A stretch of DNA of 64,000 nucleotides, taken from Agmasoma carcini (nom. nud.) (lineage: Eukaryota > Microsporidia > Thelohaniidae). Every line of letters begins with the position of its first letter. Position 1 is the stretch's first letter. Positions 10,051 to 21,210 of the stretch are shown one piece after another. A program made the position numbers and the translations under genes. The stretch is from NCBI GenBank assembly GCA_029232285.1, contig JAOXFI010000048.1:1-64000 (forward strand). Direction: 5' to 3'. The notes beneath the pieces were generated by a model that searched no databases, was not told where the DNA came from, and saw only the letters and a program-made list of their open reading frames with translations.

Positions 10051-10816
10051 TTAATATACATCATACTTTTGACCAATACTACTCAATATTTTTAGTATAA
10101 CAAAGATTAAAGTATAAACAAAATTGATACCATGTCTAACTGTATCATATATTAAACCTAGACGAGGATATATCCTTGAAGAATGAATAATAGTACCTTC
10201 TTTACATACTCTTTGAATTATTATAGGTAATAAAGTGCATGCACTCCTATCCTGCACATATTCCATATATTTATTGTGGGTCTTGATAATGTATCAGTGA
10301 TACCGAATATTCATATATTGTTATAAGGTTTTCCAAAAGTTTTATCAATATGTTAAATTATTATTTCAAAATATCCATAAACTTTATATATACAAAAAAC
10401 AATAATTATAAACATTTATTTTCATTGAAGCATTATGATAAAACTATATCTTGATATCTTTTATGTTGGATTTAATTCTAAAATAAAACAACTTGGATTA
10501 AGCTAGAAATGAATCTATATATTGTTATTTCAGATTCACTATTTTTGAAATTTTCCATCTAATAATTAAAAATACCATCACGAACTGAATAGCACCTTTT
10601 GTAGTAAACACAACATTCGTTTAGTTATCGAAACACCTTTCTATCAATATATTTGACTATGTTACAAGAAATGTTACACCTTGGGCAAAGAAAGTTTCTC
10701 TTCAACACACCAACATCTTGTAAAAACAAAATAATCTGGTCAATGTCATAAATTATTGGTTTTATATTATTTATAAAAGAAAAAATAAAAAAATTATAAT
10801 TTTTTAATTGATCCAA
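10051..10816 (-). pseudogene. Decayed Merlin-type transposase
   Basis: These are remains of an IS1595/ISXO2-like (Merlin superfamily) DDE transposase. Near the start, 10816-10625 reads DIDQIILFLQDVGVLKR followed by a CPRC zinc-ribbon pair. The same block recurs in the copy at 55,258. A middle piece reads FGITDTLSRPTINIWN. The segment 10266-10051 reads VQDRSACTLLPIIIQRVC with G-T-I-I-H-S after it, the stretch around the second catalytic Asp. Here the residue after IIHS is Arg, so the Asp appears lost. Several frameshifts separate the pieces. It is not expected to be active. Confidence 0.6.
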
Positions 10817-10899
10817 ATAAATAAATAATTTAACTTAAAACTTTATTAAAATACAAAAATATATTAAAAATATATTTTTTTACTGTAATTTTATAATAA

Positions 10900-12597
10900 T
10901 CATCCTTCAATCAAATCCAAGTACTCATCAACAGTCTCCAATAAATATTTTGCAATCTCATCATAATAAATAGGCCCATAAAGTCTTTTAAACAAATAAT
11001 ATGATTCTCTAACAATAGACCTGTAAAACCCCATCCTATAATATTTGTTAAAATAAATTTTTCTAATTATTTTACGATTTTTATCACTAACCACCGCTAA
11101 CTTACTAAGAGTTACCTTTAAATCACGAATAAAGTAAAATAAAACATCATCAACCTCTTCACTCCTATTCAAACACGTTTTTTCATCCTCTAACAGGTTT
11201 TTCTTCTTTCTTAAATCTTTAATCCTGTTATAATACTTATAAGCACTAGGCTTGAAATTCTTATCAAAGGCTTCAAATATTTTACTAAGATCAAGACTAG
11301 TCACAAAAAGAGACATAACAATTATAAATGTTAATTTATAATCATTTTCTACCATAAACTTAGACCATTCTCTTAACTTAAGACTTTTAACCCTACTAGC
11401 AAGATATGGGGTACCCTTTAAATATTCAAAATTCTCTTTACTTAAGGCATATTTCTTAAATACCCGCTCAGAATCAACTAAACCAGTGGCCTTATTCACA
11501 AGTCTAAAGTCATAGTCATGCTTAAGAGCAACATCAAACAACTCGTACATCTGTTCCTTATTTAAAAACTCAATAGGATTCTTGTATGACTCCCACAAAT
11601 ATATTCTAACATCTTTCTTAGTCCTATAGATCAGCTTTGTAACTATAACATCAGTCAATTCATCAACATCAATATAAGGAACAACTATATAATTCTCTTT
11701 TATAAAAGAATAATTATAAAAGCACTCGTTAGATGTTCCAACCTCACATAATAATGGTTTTTTATCAAAAAAAACTGTTCTATGTCTAAAAAAGTTCTCA
11801 AACTGGCTTATAGTTATATTTTTAGAATTACAATAATTTTCAATTGTAAAATCAATAATATCTCTTTCCTTGGGTGTGAAATATCCTTTTTTATGTTTTA
11901 TTCCATATTTTTCAGCAATTTCATATATAGAACTATTACTAGTTAAAGAATTCCAAAATTGATGCTTAATATTGTTAAAATCATTAATATTTATACCAAA
12001 TTGATGCGTGTCATGAACTTCTTTTTTTCTTAAGGCTGATTTATAATAATTTGATCCAAAATTTACAATTATTTTATCTTCCAAATTTTCTAAATCTCTA
12101 ACATTCTCATAATCAAGATTATCAATCTCATTTGCACTTGAAAGATCAATTGGATTGGTAAAATCAACAGAAACATCCTTTTCTAGCTTTGATAGATTAA
12201 AATATTTTTGTTTTCTAAGTTTACGATAGTTGATATTACCTTTAAAATGATATGAAGCGAAAATGTAGTGATTTAAATAAGCATCGAATTCGTAAATATT
12301 TTTTATATCCAAAGGATTTGGAACTGTGTCATAACCCTTTCGTAAAAGCTCTTTATATACGTAATATGTCTTTGATGTTAAGTCATTCAATACTTCTGGG
12401 GTAGCTTTCTTATCCTTAACATATTCATTGAGCTCTTTCTTTATCTTGTAAATTCTATATTCCAAAGTAGAGTTATGATAAGAAATGTTCTCATCCATTG
12501 AAGTAATAAAGTTTATACGTTCAGTTTCTCTTTCGAATGATGGATTTTGCTTGTAAAATCTGCTTACATTCTCGATCATCTTGTCCAAATTTGTCAT
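10900..12597 (-). CDS. Unknown 565-residue protein with a Myb-like segment
   Basis: The protein is soluble, charged and largely helical, without a signal peptide or membrane segment. The only hint of function is residues about 225-270. There IYEIAEKYGIKHKKGYFTPK is followed by ERDIIDFTIENYCNSKN and ITISQFENFFRHRT, which resembles the Reb1/TTF1 kind of Myb/SANT repeat (a 'G-x-F-T-x-x-E-x-x-I-I' start and a spaced helix). A nuclear DNA-binding role is therefore possible but unproven. The start is supported by a CCCC motif 7-10 bp before the ATG, as for the other Myb-like genes here. The C-terminal 150 residues are Lys/Arg/Tyr-rich and end in an acidic stretch. I do not recognise a named ortholog. 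Confidence 0.75.
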   Translation of the reverse strand: MTNLDKMIENVSRFYKQNPSFERETERINFITSMDENISYHNSTLEYRIYKIKKELNEYVKDKKATPEVLNDLTSKTYYVYKELLRKGYDTVPNPLDIKNIYEFDAYLNHYIFASYHFKGNINYRKLRKQKYFNLSKLEKDVSVDFTNPIDLSSANEIDNLDYENVRDLENLEDKIIVNFGSNYYKSALRKKEVHDTHQFGININDFNNIKHQFWNSLTSNSSIYEIAEKYGIKHKKGYFTPKERDIIDFTIENYCNSKNITISQFENFFRHRTVFFDKKPLLCEVGTSNECFYNYSFIKENYIVVPYIDVDELTDVIVTKLIYRTKKDVRIYLWESYKNPIEFLNKEQMYELFDVALKHDYDFRLVNKATGLVDSERVFKKYALSKENFEYLKGTPYLASRVKSLKLREWSKFMVENDYKLTFIIVMSLFVTSLDLSKIFEAFDKNFKPSAYKYYNRIKDLRKKKNLLEDEKTCLNRSEEVDDVLFYFIRDLKVTLSKLAVVSDKNRKIIRKIYFNKYYRMGFYRSIVRESYYLFKRLYGPIYYDEIAKYLLETVDEYLDLIEG

Positions 12598-12603
12598 CTT
12601 TAA

Positions 12604-12607
12604 GGGG
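12604..12607 (-). promoter_or_regulatory. CCC start signal
   Basis: The minus strand reads CCTACCCCTTAAAGATG, placing CCCC 7-10 bp before the start codon of the 565-residue protein. This matches the CCC-like signal described in microsporidia. Confidence 0.5.
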
Positions 12608-12869
12608 TAGGAAAAAATTTTAAAAATTAGAAAATTACTTTGAATTGAATTATTTATAAATATTAATTGAGTGTCACTTGTATTTATATTTATGAAGTAA
12701 CACCATTTTAATATACATTTTGTTGATATTCCTATAATCAGAATTGATAGATAAAAAAAGTGATTTTTGGTAATTACAGCGTATAAGGGGGGTTATTTAG
12801 AAAAATATATATAAAAAAACAAATTTCAGGAAATAGTGTTGATTGACAACCTGTTAAATTTTAAATTTT

Positions 12870-13275
12870 CTACAAAGATTCTAAATGTATAAATAAACAT
12901 AGAAATACCTAATTAACACATAGAACTCGAACAATAATAACCATAATAAGGTATAAGATGGATGTACAGCTAGAGGTAATGACTATACACTGGTAAGGGG
13001 TAGTGAAAAACCTGATTGTCATCCCGTCTTAGATGATAACAATAATACTTAAAAGACACCATCTTGTATTGAAGCTGATCCTAGTGCTATTACACACACT
13101 GTTCAACCTATATTCTTAAGAAAAGGTATCTGTCTATCGATCACAATTTAATTTCTCATAATGAACAAGGTTATCCGAATTCTCTACAGTCCTGCTTTAC
13201 CCCAAGTTATAATCTAATTATCCGTGTTTCAACCTTCTTTACGTGAGATCTGGCTCATCACAGATTAGTTATTTA
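12870..13275 (+). repeat. R490 dispersed repeat, copy 4
   Basis: Landmarks are TTTTCTACAAAGATTC, GATTGTCATCCCGTCTTAG, AAAAGACACCATCTTGTAT, CTAGTGCTATTACACACAC, GGTATCTGTCTATCGATCAC, AACAAGGTTATCCG and GGCTCATCACAGAT. The remaining spacer between 12,608 and 12,870 is plain AT-rich sequence. Confidence 0.75.
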
Positions 13276-13357
13276 TTGAAGTGATGGTTTGATGTTTCAA
13301 TATTTTTACATTCTTTAAAATATAAATTAAGTCTCATACAAACATAAATAATATAAT

Positions 13358-13909
13358 TTAATAATCGTCAAGATAATCATTTGATTGTATTCGTGGCAAG
13401 GCCAGTCTCTTATTTATTGCATGCCCATAAGAATGTCTCAAAATCGGATCACGTAATACAGGAGTAATATGGTGTGTAACCTCTGGCATTAATACTGGTT
13501 GAACTCTAGTTACAACTATCTTACTAGTTTTAAGAAATAGAGAAAATGTGTCAACATAGTTATTATTACAGCTTTTCATATAGAAAATACCATTTATATT
13601 GTGCAAACAGTAACCTTTAACTATAATTACGAATACAAAATTATCAGTAAGAGCAAATTTGAACTGTTGATTTGTGCCATAAGTTGGTTTGTAATAGATA
13701 ACGTCTCTATTTCCACCTCTCATGTCAAATACCTTTCCCTCATCGTTTTCAACAACATTATTTATATTAGAAAAATTCCTAATATTAAAATCAATGATTT
13801 GATCAAGTGAATTAGTTAGTTTAGCCTGGTTTCCTTCCTGGCCTAAAAATTTATTTGTATTGCTGTGATGTATATACACAGATAATATTGAGATGATAAA
13901 GAGAAGCAT
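13358..13909 (-). CDS. Ricin-B-lectin-like secreted protein, paralog 4
   Basis: This 183-residue member has a clear N-terminal signal peptide (MLLFIISILSVYI). The lectin-like domain has NTNKFLGQEGNQAKL, then DEGKVFDMRGGNRDVIYY, QQFKFALTDNFVFVI, a Cys pair (GYCLHN and KSCNNN) and FSLFLKTS. It matches the standard microsporidian ricin-B-lectin layout better than paralogs 1-3, notably 'NDEGKVFD.RGGN'. The tail is short and basic. It is closely related to the gene at 14,916 and on the same strand, a local duplication with an R490 copy in between. It is probably secreted; the ligand is unknown. Confidence 0.75.
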   Translation of the reverse strand: MLLFIISILSVYIHHSNTNKFLGQEGNQAKLTNSLDQIIDFNIRNFSNINNVVENDEGKVFDMRGGNRDVIYYKPTYGTNQQFKFALTDNFVFVIIVKGYCLHNINGIFYMKSCNNNYVDTFSLFLKTSKIVVTRVQPVLMPEVTHHITPVLRDPILRHSYGHAINKRLALPRIQSNDYLDDY

Positions 13910-13943
13910 GGTAATTAAATTGAGATAATTGTATTTATTCTAG

Positions 13944-13950
13944 GTTTCAG
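13944..13950 (+). promoter_or_regulatory. GTTTCAG box before lectin paralog 4
   Basis: This is the same heptamer as before the other lectin genes, 35 bp upstream of the start but on the strand opposite to the gene. Confidence 0.25.
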
Positions 13951-14119
13951 ATGTTATTTCATATTTCACAATAAATTTAGAAACTGTCAAAATTCAAAAA
14001 TTGTACTATGAATTGTGTATTTAACTTAAGGTTGAAAAAACATGAATAATTAATATTTATATTACATTTGATTGCTACTACAATTGTTTCATATATTTTT
14101 ATACTTCAAATTAAGAATA

Positions 14120-14640
14120 TTTTATTATTGTACTAATAATAATAGTAAGTTTGTATGATAAAAGCACAAAGTTGTATTGATTGTAAATCTTTCTTCTAAT
14201 TTCGGTTTTTTTATAAAGAATCAATCAACCTAGAAAAATGAACCAGAAAGTAAAAAACTACTAAAATCAGAGTGGAATGTAGAATAGACGAATAACAGGG
14301 GTTAGTGATCGAGCATTTATTATGTGTTGGCAAAAGACAGTAGAAAATTTTGATTGCCATCCGTCTATGATGGTGACAATAAGACTTTAAAGACATCATA
14401 TTATAGATGCAGTCATAACTGGCTTAATGATATTAACCATACCAACCAACTTATATCTCCAAGAAATGATCTTTCCATTAAATTAAAAAGGTGTGTCTGT
14501 CTATTAATTGCAAATCAGTTCCCAGAATCAATGGGTTTATCCGTATACCCACGGCCTTGCTTCAGCCCTTGTATCAACCTGTTATAGTTGTTGTTTCAAA
14601 CGTTACCACGTAAAGGTAGGACTCATCATCGCAGAGCTTG
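14120..14640 (+). repeat. R490 dispersed repeat, copy 5
   Basis: A long copy showing TTGTATTGATTGTAAATC, AAAGAATCAATCAACC, GATTGCCATCCGTC, GGTGACAATAAGACTTTAAA, ACCAACCAACTTATATCTCC, GGTGTGTCTGTCTATTAATT, CCACGGCCTTGCTTCAGCCC, CCTGTTATAG, AACGTTACCACG and GGACTCATC. From 14,640 to 14,916 the sequence is AT-rich without features. Confidence 0.8.
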
Positions 14641-14915
14641 AGAGTGGCTCAAATATAATAAAAACAATATTTGAATGTTCTGTGGATAAACCATTAAACG
14701 TTATTATATGATATGTTACTACAACCTTTGTAGATTACGAAGTCTTTCTTTTAAGAATTGCAATTATTAAATAAAGCACGGATGCATGGGCAATATTTAG
14801 CACCAAGATTTATTAATATTCTTTATAAGTTTGATTTTTTATATTTTGTAAAGTATAAATTATTTTAAATAAGTTTTATACAAATATTAATAATTTAATA
14901 ATCATTTGATTGTGT

Positions 14916-15434
14916 TCATTCCAGGCCCGTTTTCATATTTCTTGTATGGTTATAAGAAGGTCTCAGATTTGGATCACGTAATGCAAGTCTATTGAGGTGT
15001 GGAGCCTTTGACACTAATACTGGTTGATCTTTAGTTTTATGTATATCACTAGTTTTAAGAAATAGAGAGAATGTGTCAGCGTAGCCGTTATTACAGCTAT
15101 CCGGATAGAAAAGGTCGTTTTTGTAGTGCAAACATTTACTTTTAATTACAAGAATGAATTCAAAATTATCATTAAGAGCAAATCTGAAGAGTTGATTTGA
15201 ACTATAATGTGGACTGTAATACATAACGTCACCATTTCCACCTCTTAAGTCAAATACCTTTCCTTCATCGTTCTTAACAATATTATTATTATTAGAATGT
15301 GTTTCAATGCTATAATCAATGACCTTATCAAGTGAATTGAGTGGTTTAGCCTGGCTTCCTTCCTTTCCTAAAAATTTATCTGTGCTGCTGTGAAGTATAT
15401 ACACAGAGAATATTGAGAGTATAAAAAGAAACAT
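14916..15434 (-). CDS. Ricin-B-lectin-like secreted protein, paralog 5
   Basis: This is the near twin of the gene at 13,358. It has the signal peptide MFLFILSIFSVYIL, then HSSTDKFLGKEGSQAKP, DEGKVFDLRGGNGDVMYY, LFRFALNDNFEFILV, the Cys pair KCLHYK and DSCNNG, and FSLFLKTS. Length is 172 residues, and the C-terminus lacks the last few residues of its twin. Both the coding part and the first part of the upstream region (a GTTTCAG box on the opposite strand, at 15,466) are shared. It is probably a secreted beta-trefoil protein. No catalytic function is expected. Confidence 0.75.
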   Translation of the reverse strand: MFLFILSIFSVYILHSSTDKFLGKEGSQAKPLNSLDKVIDYSIETHSNNNNIVKNDEGKVFDLRGGNGDVMYYSPHYSSNQLFRFALNDNFEFILVIKSKCLHYKNDLFYPDSCNNGYADTFSLFLKTSDIHKTKDQPVLVSKAPHLNRLALRDPNLRPSYNHTRNMKTGLE

Positions 15435-15989
15435 GTAAAACTAAATTTTAACATTTTTAAACTCCGTTTCAGTTATTGTTTCATATTCAAACTATGAATT
15501 TAAAACTGTCAAAAATCAAAAATATTATTATAAATTGAATAATTATTTTTTATAAATATAGAGAATTATAGTTTATACAATATTATATAAGTAAGTATGA
15601 CCAGAATAATAATTAGATTATACAAATATAGATTTTAGGCTTAAATATATATTTTTATAATTTAACTATTTTTTGTTTACAATATATATTTTTATAATAT
15701 TTTTACTATAGAAACTATACCATTGGATTTACGTTATAAAATATAATTATTAAGGAAATTAGAGCAATAGTGATTGGATGGTTTTGTCCTTTTACGTTTC
15801 TTACAAGAAGATCAAAACTAATGAGGAGAAACACATCAACAGCAAGATTTATAGATAGAATATGAATAGCAGCCATACACTTATCATATGTTGTCTCAAC
15901 TGAAAACAAATTGTTTATTTAACTTGGTTTCTGATCCGTACATCTTATCAAGGGCTTAAGTATTTTTATATTCAATATAATATTTGGTC
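15435..15989. other. AT-rich spacer, no gene recognised
   Basis: A 64-codon open frame on the minus strand (15,715-15,909) is hydrophobic with no recognisable motif. I do not support it as a gene. GTTTCAG at 15,466-15,472 is the only site noted. Confidence 0.4.
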
Positions 15990-16285
15990 TTGAGATATCA
16001 ATCATTTCTCAACCAACATAGAAACAACAAAAACACCGTGCAATGATAAAATTGCAACAAAAGTGAACCATCATGCCATCTTGGGTAATAACAGCAAATT
16101 TTTAAGACACCTATCATAAGATAAGGTTATAGCTGTATTTGATGTTATAAATACATCAATCAGTTTATGTATTCGGAATTTATAATATTAAAATGAGTCG
16201 TAAGTTGGTGTTTACAGGGTTATTCATATCCTTTCGGTATTGTTTTAGCCTAATTAACTGTTGTTTCCACTCTGCACTCATCACA
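15990..16285 (+). repeat. R490 dispersed repeat, copy 6 (diverged)
   Basis: Recognisable blocks are ACCATCATGCCATCTTGG, TTTTTAAGACACCTATCAT, ACATCAATCAGTTTATGTAT, CAGGGTTATTCATATCC, GTTTTAGCCTAATTAACTG and CACTCATCACAGAG. From 16,286 to 16,692 only AT-rich sequence is seen. Confidence 0.65.
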
Positions 16286-16692
16286 GAGTTGACCATTACA
16301 CCATGATTAGTCATTTTAGTATAATTAACCTGTCTTTAATACTCTTACATTCCTAATTCATCACATGGTAATACTATCTTATTGTGTTGTGATGTTAGTC
16401 AACCTTTTGTCTAATCCACTTACATTATATGACATTGAAGTAGTTCAACATCTTATCTTAGCTCATATAATTATTTTTCCTATATTTAATCTGTCAATTT
16501 AATTTTTACATATAATTCAATATTAATAAGGAATTAGATTGTTGATAACCTTAATGATCTATAATTTACAATAAATATATCATTAACTAATCATTTCTGT
16601 CATTAAACGTATATAATTTAACATTTTATATTTGAGGCAATCAAAATTTTATGACTGGCTAACAAAAATTAATTTATTAGGAATAAAAATTT

Positions 16693-16695
16693 CCC
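16693..16695 (+). promoter_or_regulatory. CCC start signal
   Basis: AAAATTTCCCATG places CCC directly against the ATG of thymidylate kinase. Confidence 0.5.
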
Positions 16696-17235
16696 ATGAG
16701 TGTTTTTATTACATTAGAAGGATTAGATTGTTGTGGGAAGACTACTTTATCTAATAAATTATTAGCTAGGCTTGACGGTTTGGAATTATTAACATTTCCA
16801 AATAGATCTACTAATATTGGTCAATTGATTAATGGTCATCTCACTAAGCAATCATTTATAGATCCACTTTCATTAACTTTATTATTTTCTGCAAATAGAT
16901 ATGAACATTGTTTTGATGATAATAAGTCATATATATGTGATAGATATACAATCAGTGGGGCTGTGTATGCATCTGCCAAAGGATTAGACTATGATTGGTG
17001 TAGAAACTTAGATAAATTCTTACCTGAACCAACACATAAGTTTTTCATTGATGTTGATCCTGAAACTACTAGCAAAAGAAAGAATTTTGGAATGGAAGCA
17101 CACGATAAACTTGAATATCAAAAAAAAGTATATGAAATATACAAAAGCGTAATAGAGAAAGAAAATATGATAGTTATTGATGGTAAAAAAACACCAGATG
17201 AGATTATTGAAGATATTATTAAATATTTGAATTAA
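16696..17235 (+). CDS. Thymidylate kinase
   Basis: This enzyme phosphorylates dTMP to dTDP with ATP, the step common to de novo and salvage dTTP synthesis. The P-loop is GLDCCGKTT (residues 9-17), with eukaryotic-type Cys-Cys in place of the bacterial E-G. FPNR (the dTMP-binding FP.R motif), LLFSANRYEH and CDRYTISG (the DR(Y/F) motif) follow. A short LID segment around KRKNFGMEAHD precedes the C-terminal helices. The 179 residues are short even for the family (about 200-210), but no motif is missing. The ATG lies directly behind a CCC signal. The gene stands alone, with repeats on both sides. It is the CDC8/DTYMK type. Confidence 0.93.
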   Translation: MSVFITLEGLDCCGKTTLSNKLLARLDGLELLTFPNRSTNIGQLINGHLTKQSFIDPLSLTLLFSANRYEHCFDDNKSYICDRYTISGAVYASAKGLDYDWCRNLDKFLPEPTHKFFIDVDPETTSKRKNFGMEAHDKLEYQKKVYEIYKSVIEKENMIVIDGKKTPDEIIEDIIKYLN

Positions 17236-17389
17236 ATTTATTTATGACGTATAAGATTTAACTTATTTTATAAAGTTTTACATCAAGTATCAAAATTTGA
17301 TATCTGAGTAATAAAAACATCAATAATGTCTAATTAAATAAACTGTCCTTATTGTCCCAATAAAAACAACAACTCTGATAAAAATGATT

Positions 17390-18120
17390 ACACTTTTTGC
17401 TTCTTTATTTCAAATTCAAAATATTTTTGGATGGTTTCGACGGCTTGTGTATTGACATCACTTTTCCTGTTGATAAACTGGTATTAATACCATATCATGT
17501 CTAAATCCACCTTCATTTAAAAAATAACTAGAAAATTCATCGGTCCATATAATACTGTAAGAATATAGTTTTGTTCCAATAATAGGTAAAAGGGTACTTG
17601 TTTTTTATATTTGGAATGATTCGGGTGTAAATTCTTTATACTTTACCATCGTATTCAGCTATAGTGAGACTATCAGTTTTGTTAGTCTGTGATCGACCCA
17701 ATGATTCGAGTGTAAATTCTTTATACTTTACCATCATATTCAGCTATAGTGAGACTATCAGTTTTGTTAGTCTGTGATCAACCCAATGATTCTTACATTT
17801 AAAACTTAGCAACCTTATGTTAATTTAACCACTTTACCTTGATCACCAAGCCTACCATTAATAAAACCTGGTGTATTAAAAACCTTGATTTTTTTCACCA
17901 ATGAAGTACTAAAATTCATGATTTTTTTTATTTTAGTGATATTCTATAGATTACAATATTTAATGATAATTTTTATTAAACAATTTATATCAAAGTTAGA
18001 TCACTCAAAAACACCTTTTATTTATGATGGTCTGTTTTCAAACATAGCTATGCAATTTTGTCAATATTTCGGTTGTGATTGACTAGGTTCATCAAGGTAT
18101 TATATGATCCTCACAGTATT
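17390..18120 (-). pseudogene. Decayed Merlin-type transposase
   Basis: On the minus strand the sequence gives KTSTLLPIIGTKLYSYS, then IIWTDEFSSYFLNEGGFRH (second catalytic Asp). After a frameshift, DVNTQAVETIQKYFEFEIKK gives the 'T-x-x-V/I-E-x-x-W' region with the catalytic Glu. This is the DDE domain of ISXO2/IS1595-like transposases. Upstream, a weak trace around LDEPSQSQPKY near 18,080 may be the first Asp region. Stops and shifts are frequent. An 85-bp tandem duplication (17,615-17,784) interrupts the frame. Confidence 0.65.
17615..17784 (+). repeat. 85-bp tandem duplication
   Basis: Two almost identical 85-bp copies start with AATGATTCGGGTGTAAATTC (second copy GATTCGAG) and end with CTGTGATCGACCC (second copy GATCAACCC). 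A third start (AATGATTC) follows at 17,785. The copies differ by only a few bases, so the duplication is recent, and it lies inside the decayed transposase. Confidence 0.9.
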
Positions 18121-20769
18121 TCCTTTTTAAAAACCATAAAACCAAAAAAAATAGTCATATCTTGATAATATGTTTTTCAATAGAACCGGACATGGTTAAA
18201 AGTTAATATTTTATATAAACGGTTTGTTGTTTTTTAATAGGAAAAATTAACCCCTTAATCACAAATTTTTGGTATTACGACAAGTTTATAAGGTAATAGA
18301 CTGAATAATATAACATTAACTATGATCTCAAAAAAGAAAAAAAATATGAACTGAATTCGTTATAATGTCACATATGTATTTAATATACTAGGAGGGAAAG
18401 GGTTCTTCATTTTATCGTTTATTATTGTGGTTGTAACATCTCTATGAAAGAAGTAAAGTATATATGCTCAATTGATAAATAGCATTTATTTGGGTGTTCT
18501 TTCAATTTACTATCTTAAAAAAAAGTTTCCAATGTGATATCATCCTTGATAGTGATTTAAGCAAATTTTAGATGTTATAATGGAAAATTATACTAATATC
18601 GTCAGAAAGGTACACAATTTAACAGGCCAGATCACAAATATAATCTGTGAATTTTTAGAGGTATTTGCTGTCGAAACCGTATTACGGGAAACAAGGGGTT
18701 AAATGGTTTGAACCATTAAAGCGCCTATAAAAATAGAAAGCGGTTATTACGGGGTGATGCAAATTGCACTTCTCATTGATACAGAGGTTGTATTTTATAA
18801 TAATAGGAATAAAATTAATAGACTCTGGGTTTTTAGTCTTATCAGGTGCAATGATGTAAGTATTTTTATGTTGAAAAAGGTGAGAGTTTGAAGAATGTTT
18901 ACTGTTATATTTGGATGAATAGAAAATAAACAGGATTGAATGGTTTAAACTAAAATATTTACAATAAATCGTCGGTTAAATGATGTAATTTTAAGAATGT
19001 AGCAATTTCGCAAAAAAAGGTTATAGCTTGATTCAAAAATTAAATTCTTAAAAGAAGAGGTGTATCACTAAAGATATTTCAATCACAGCTAGAATTTATT
19101 TTATCTTTTGAGTTACTCAAATATTATTCATTTATGAATATTTTTAAATATATAATTTTTCCAGAGTAAATCCTTATCAAAATTTCCATGAGATCACAAT
19201 TGTAACATCACCTTTATTTATTTACAACATAATAATATAAATGTTAGTGAACAAAGAAGCTTTAGAAATAAGAGATATACAAAATGATGGGTTTTACGCA
19301 AAAAAGTGTTAAATAAGAGATATTCAAGTGCTAATCAAGTCAAACAAACAATTAAATAATAAATACAAACGTAATAAAGATATGCCGAGAGAAATCATTT
19401 AATATTCAAAGCTTACATCTCTTTACGTAAAGGTTATTTTTAAAAAAGTTGGTATAAGAAAAATATTCAATATAATTATTCAGTATTTTTCAAAGATGGG
19501 TTGAAAATTATAGTTATAAGGTTTGATGAATAAACTAAACGAGTTTAAAATAATATTTTAAAATTATTCGAATGATGCTGAATATGGCTCTCAGTCATAA
19601 TGGGTCTAGAAATATGAACAATATAGTATAAAAAGATGAATCAATGATGCTTTTCATGTATAAGTTGAAGCGTAGAAGATGTCCATTTAACAATCTAGAG
19701 TATTATGTATAGCTGAAATGAAATATGGTCATATATAGCTTAAATTTGTAAAATTTTGATATGGAAGTATATAGTATTCTTCTGATAATAACCAAGTAAA
19801 TTTTCCAATCAGTATAATACACACAGATAAAATACCAATATATAAAAGGTTAAACGATATATGTTTAGACATAGTAAAATATATATGATAGATTGTTATA
19901 CATGATTGATGAACCTATGTTTAGATTTAAGGGGAAATACTGTTGTAGACCTAGTATCCGAGTTCCAAGTTGCCGTAAGACGAATATATAGTTGATTGTT
20001 TATTTAAAGGTAAACATGTTTTCGAGTGTTCTTCTCTTTTGTTCATGAAAAGTTTTATAAAACTTTTATAGTCAGGAAAGGTAGCGTAACTCATCAGACT
20101 ATGTCATTGAGATAACCTCTGTGGTTGTGTCTACGACAATACTAGAGCAGGATTATGTGATAAAACTGCGTGGAGGTGTTTAAAATTGCATATACTTCTA
20201 CTTCACATTCAAATTATTTTGTAAAACTGGTTGATGATAGGAGTGCTCAGCTTATTACCCACCTAAGAAAGAAGGTTAGTTAATATAAAATTAGATATCG
20301 TATAGTTATATTAAATTAAATTTTTGAATTGTTTTAATTTAACAGTCAATCATAGTTTGAATTGTATTAATCTTTAATAGGTTTATATGTTATATAATAA
20401 TAATTTACATATTTAGAACCTTTTATAGTATTTTTTAAATTTTTATACCATTTTTTAAATTTATCACATTGAAGAAAAATATTTACACTTATAAGAAAGG
20501 CTTTTTTTTATTTATATCAAAATATCATATATTTAAAAATGGCTATTTTGGTGTCATCAATAAAACTTTAACAGTCTTAATTTATCTGTAAGGATGTCTT
20601 AAGACAGTTGCCATTAATGAATACTTTGATTTAATACAACCCAAAAAAATATACTTGCTGTGTATTTATATGTTCATAAGACACCTAATGGGCTACTATA
20701 TTACAACTTAAGATGTGTGAAAACACATATATGAGACTTAAAAATGTATTTATTTGAATAATAAAAGCA
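18121..20769. other. 2.6 kb without recognisable genes
   Basis: AT-rich sequence with only short chance open frames. A faint resemblance to a transposase DES segment near 19,630 is too weak to call. No rRNA, tRNA or repeat family is seen. Confidence 0.5.
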
Positions 20770-21210
20770 ATATTAGTTGAAAAACATAAATTAGCGGTGT
20801 CGGTCGAAATGTTCAAATTGATGAAACTGCTTGTTGCAAGAGAAAATCCGTTTTTAGTTCAACAACAATGTCCACAGAGATAAGAAGAGCAAAATAGATA
20901 ATAGGAGCGATTGTGAAGATACATGAGAGTCTAGGCTGCAAGTTCTTCAGGATAAGACAATAGAAAAATTTTATAAAAGGAAGTACTTATAAAAATATAT
21001 AGTTACCTCTTTTACCCTTCAGCAGTTATCAATTCAAATTGTAGATATTCAATAATGAAGAGGAAAATATACAAAAACAACCGAAAGTGTTTGTACGGGT
21101 TTAAAAATGAATCTAAGAACGAAGATAGTTGTGATGTTCGATAATTTAAAACAATAAGACTTAAACGTTTTAATGAGGGGCCAAAACAACATTTTTTATT
21201 ATAGTTGAGG
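20770..21210 (+). pseudogene. Decayed IS1595/Merlin-like transposase fragment
   Basis: The plus strand reads NVQIDETACCKRKSVF at about 20,803, followed by TEIRRAKxIIGAIVKIHES, where x is a stop codon. This is the first catalytic Asp region of an ISXO2-like transposase ('VQIDE(T/S)...WIIGA(I/V)'). It belongs to a different lineage from the copies near 52-56 kb, which have other residues after the DE. The rest is degraded. The minus-strand open frame 21,012-21,224 is a shadow. Confidence 0.55.

Noticed and set aside
17885..18082. 65-codon hydrophobic open frame on plus
   Set aside because: It lies antisense to a transposase remnant and shows no signal or family.
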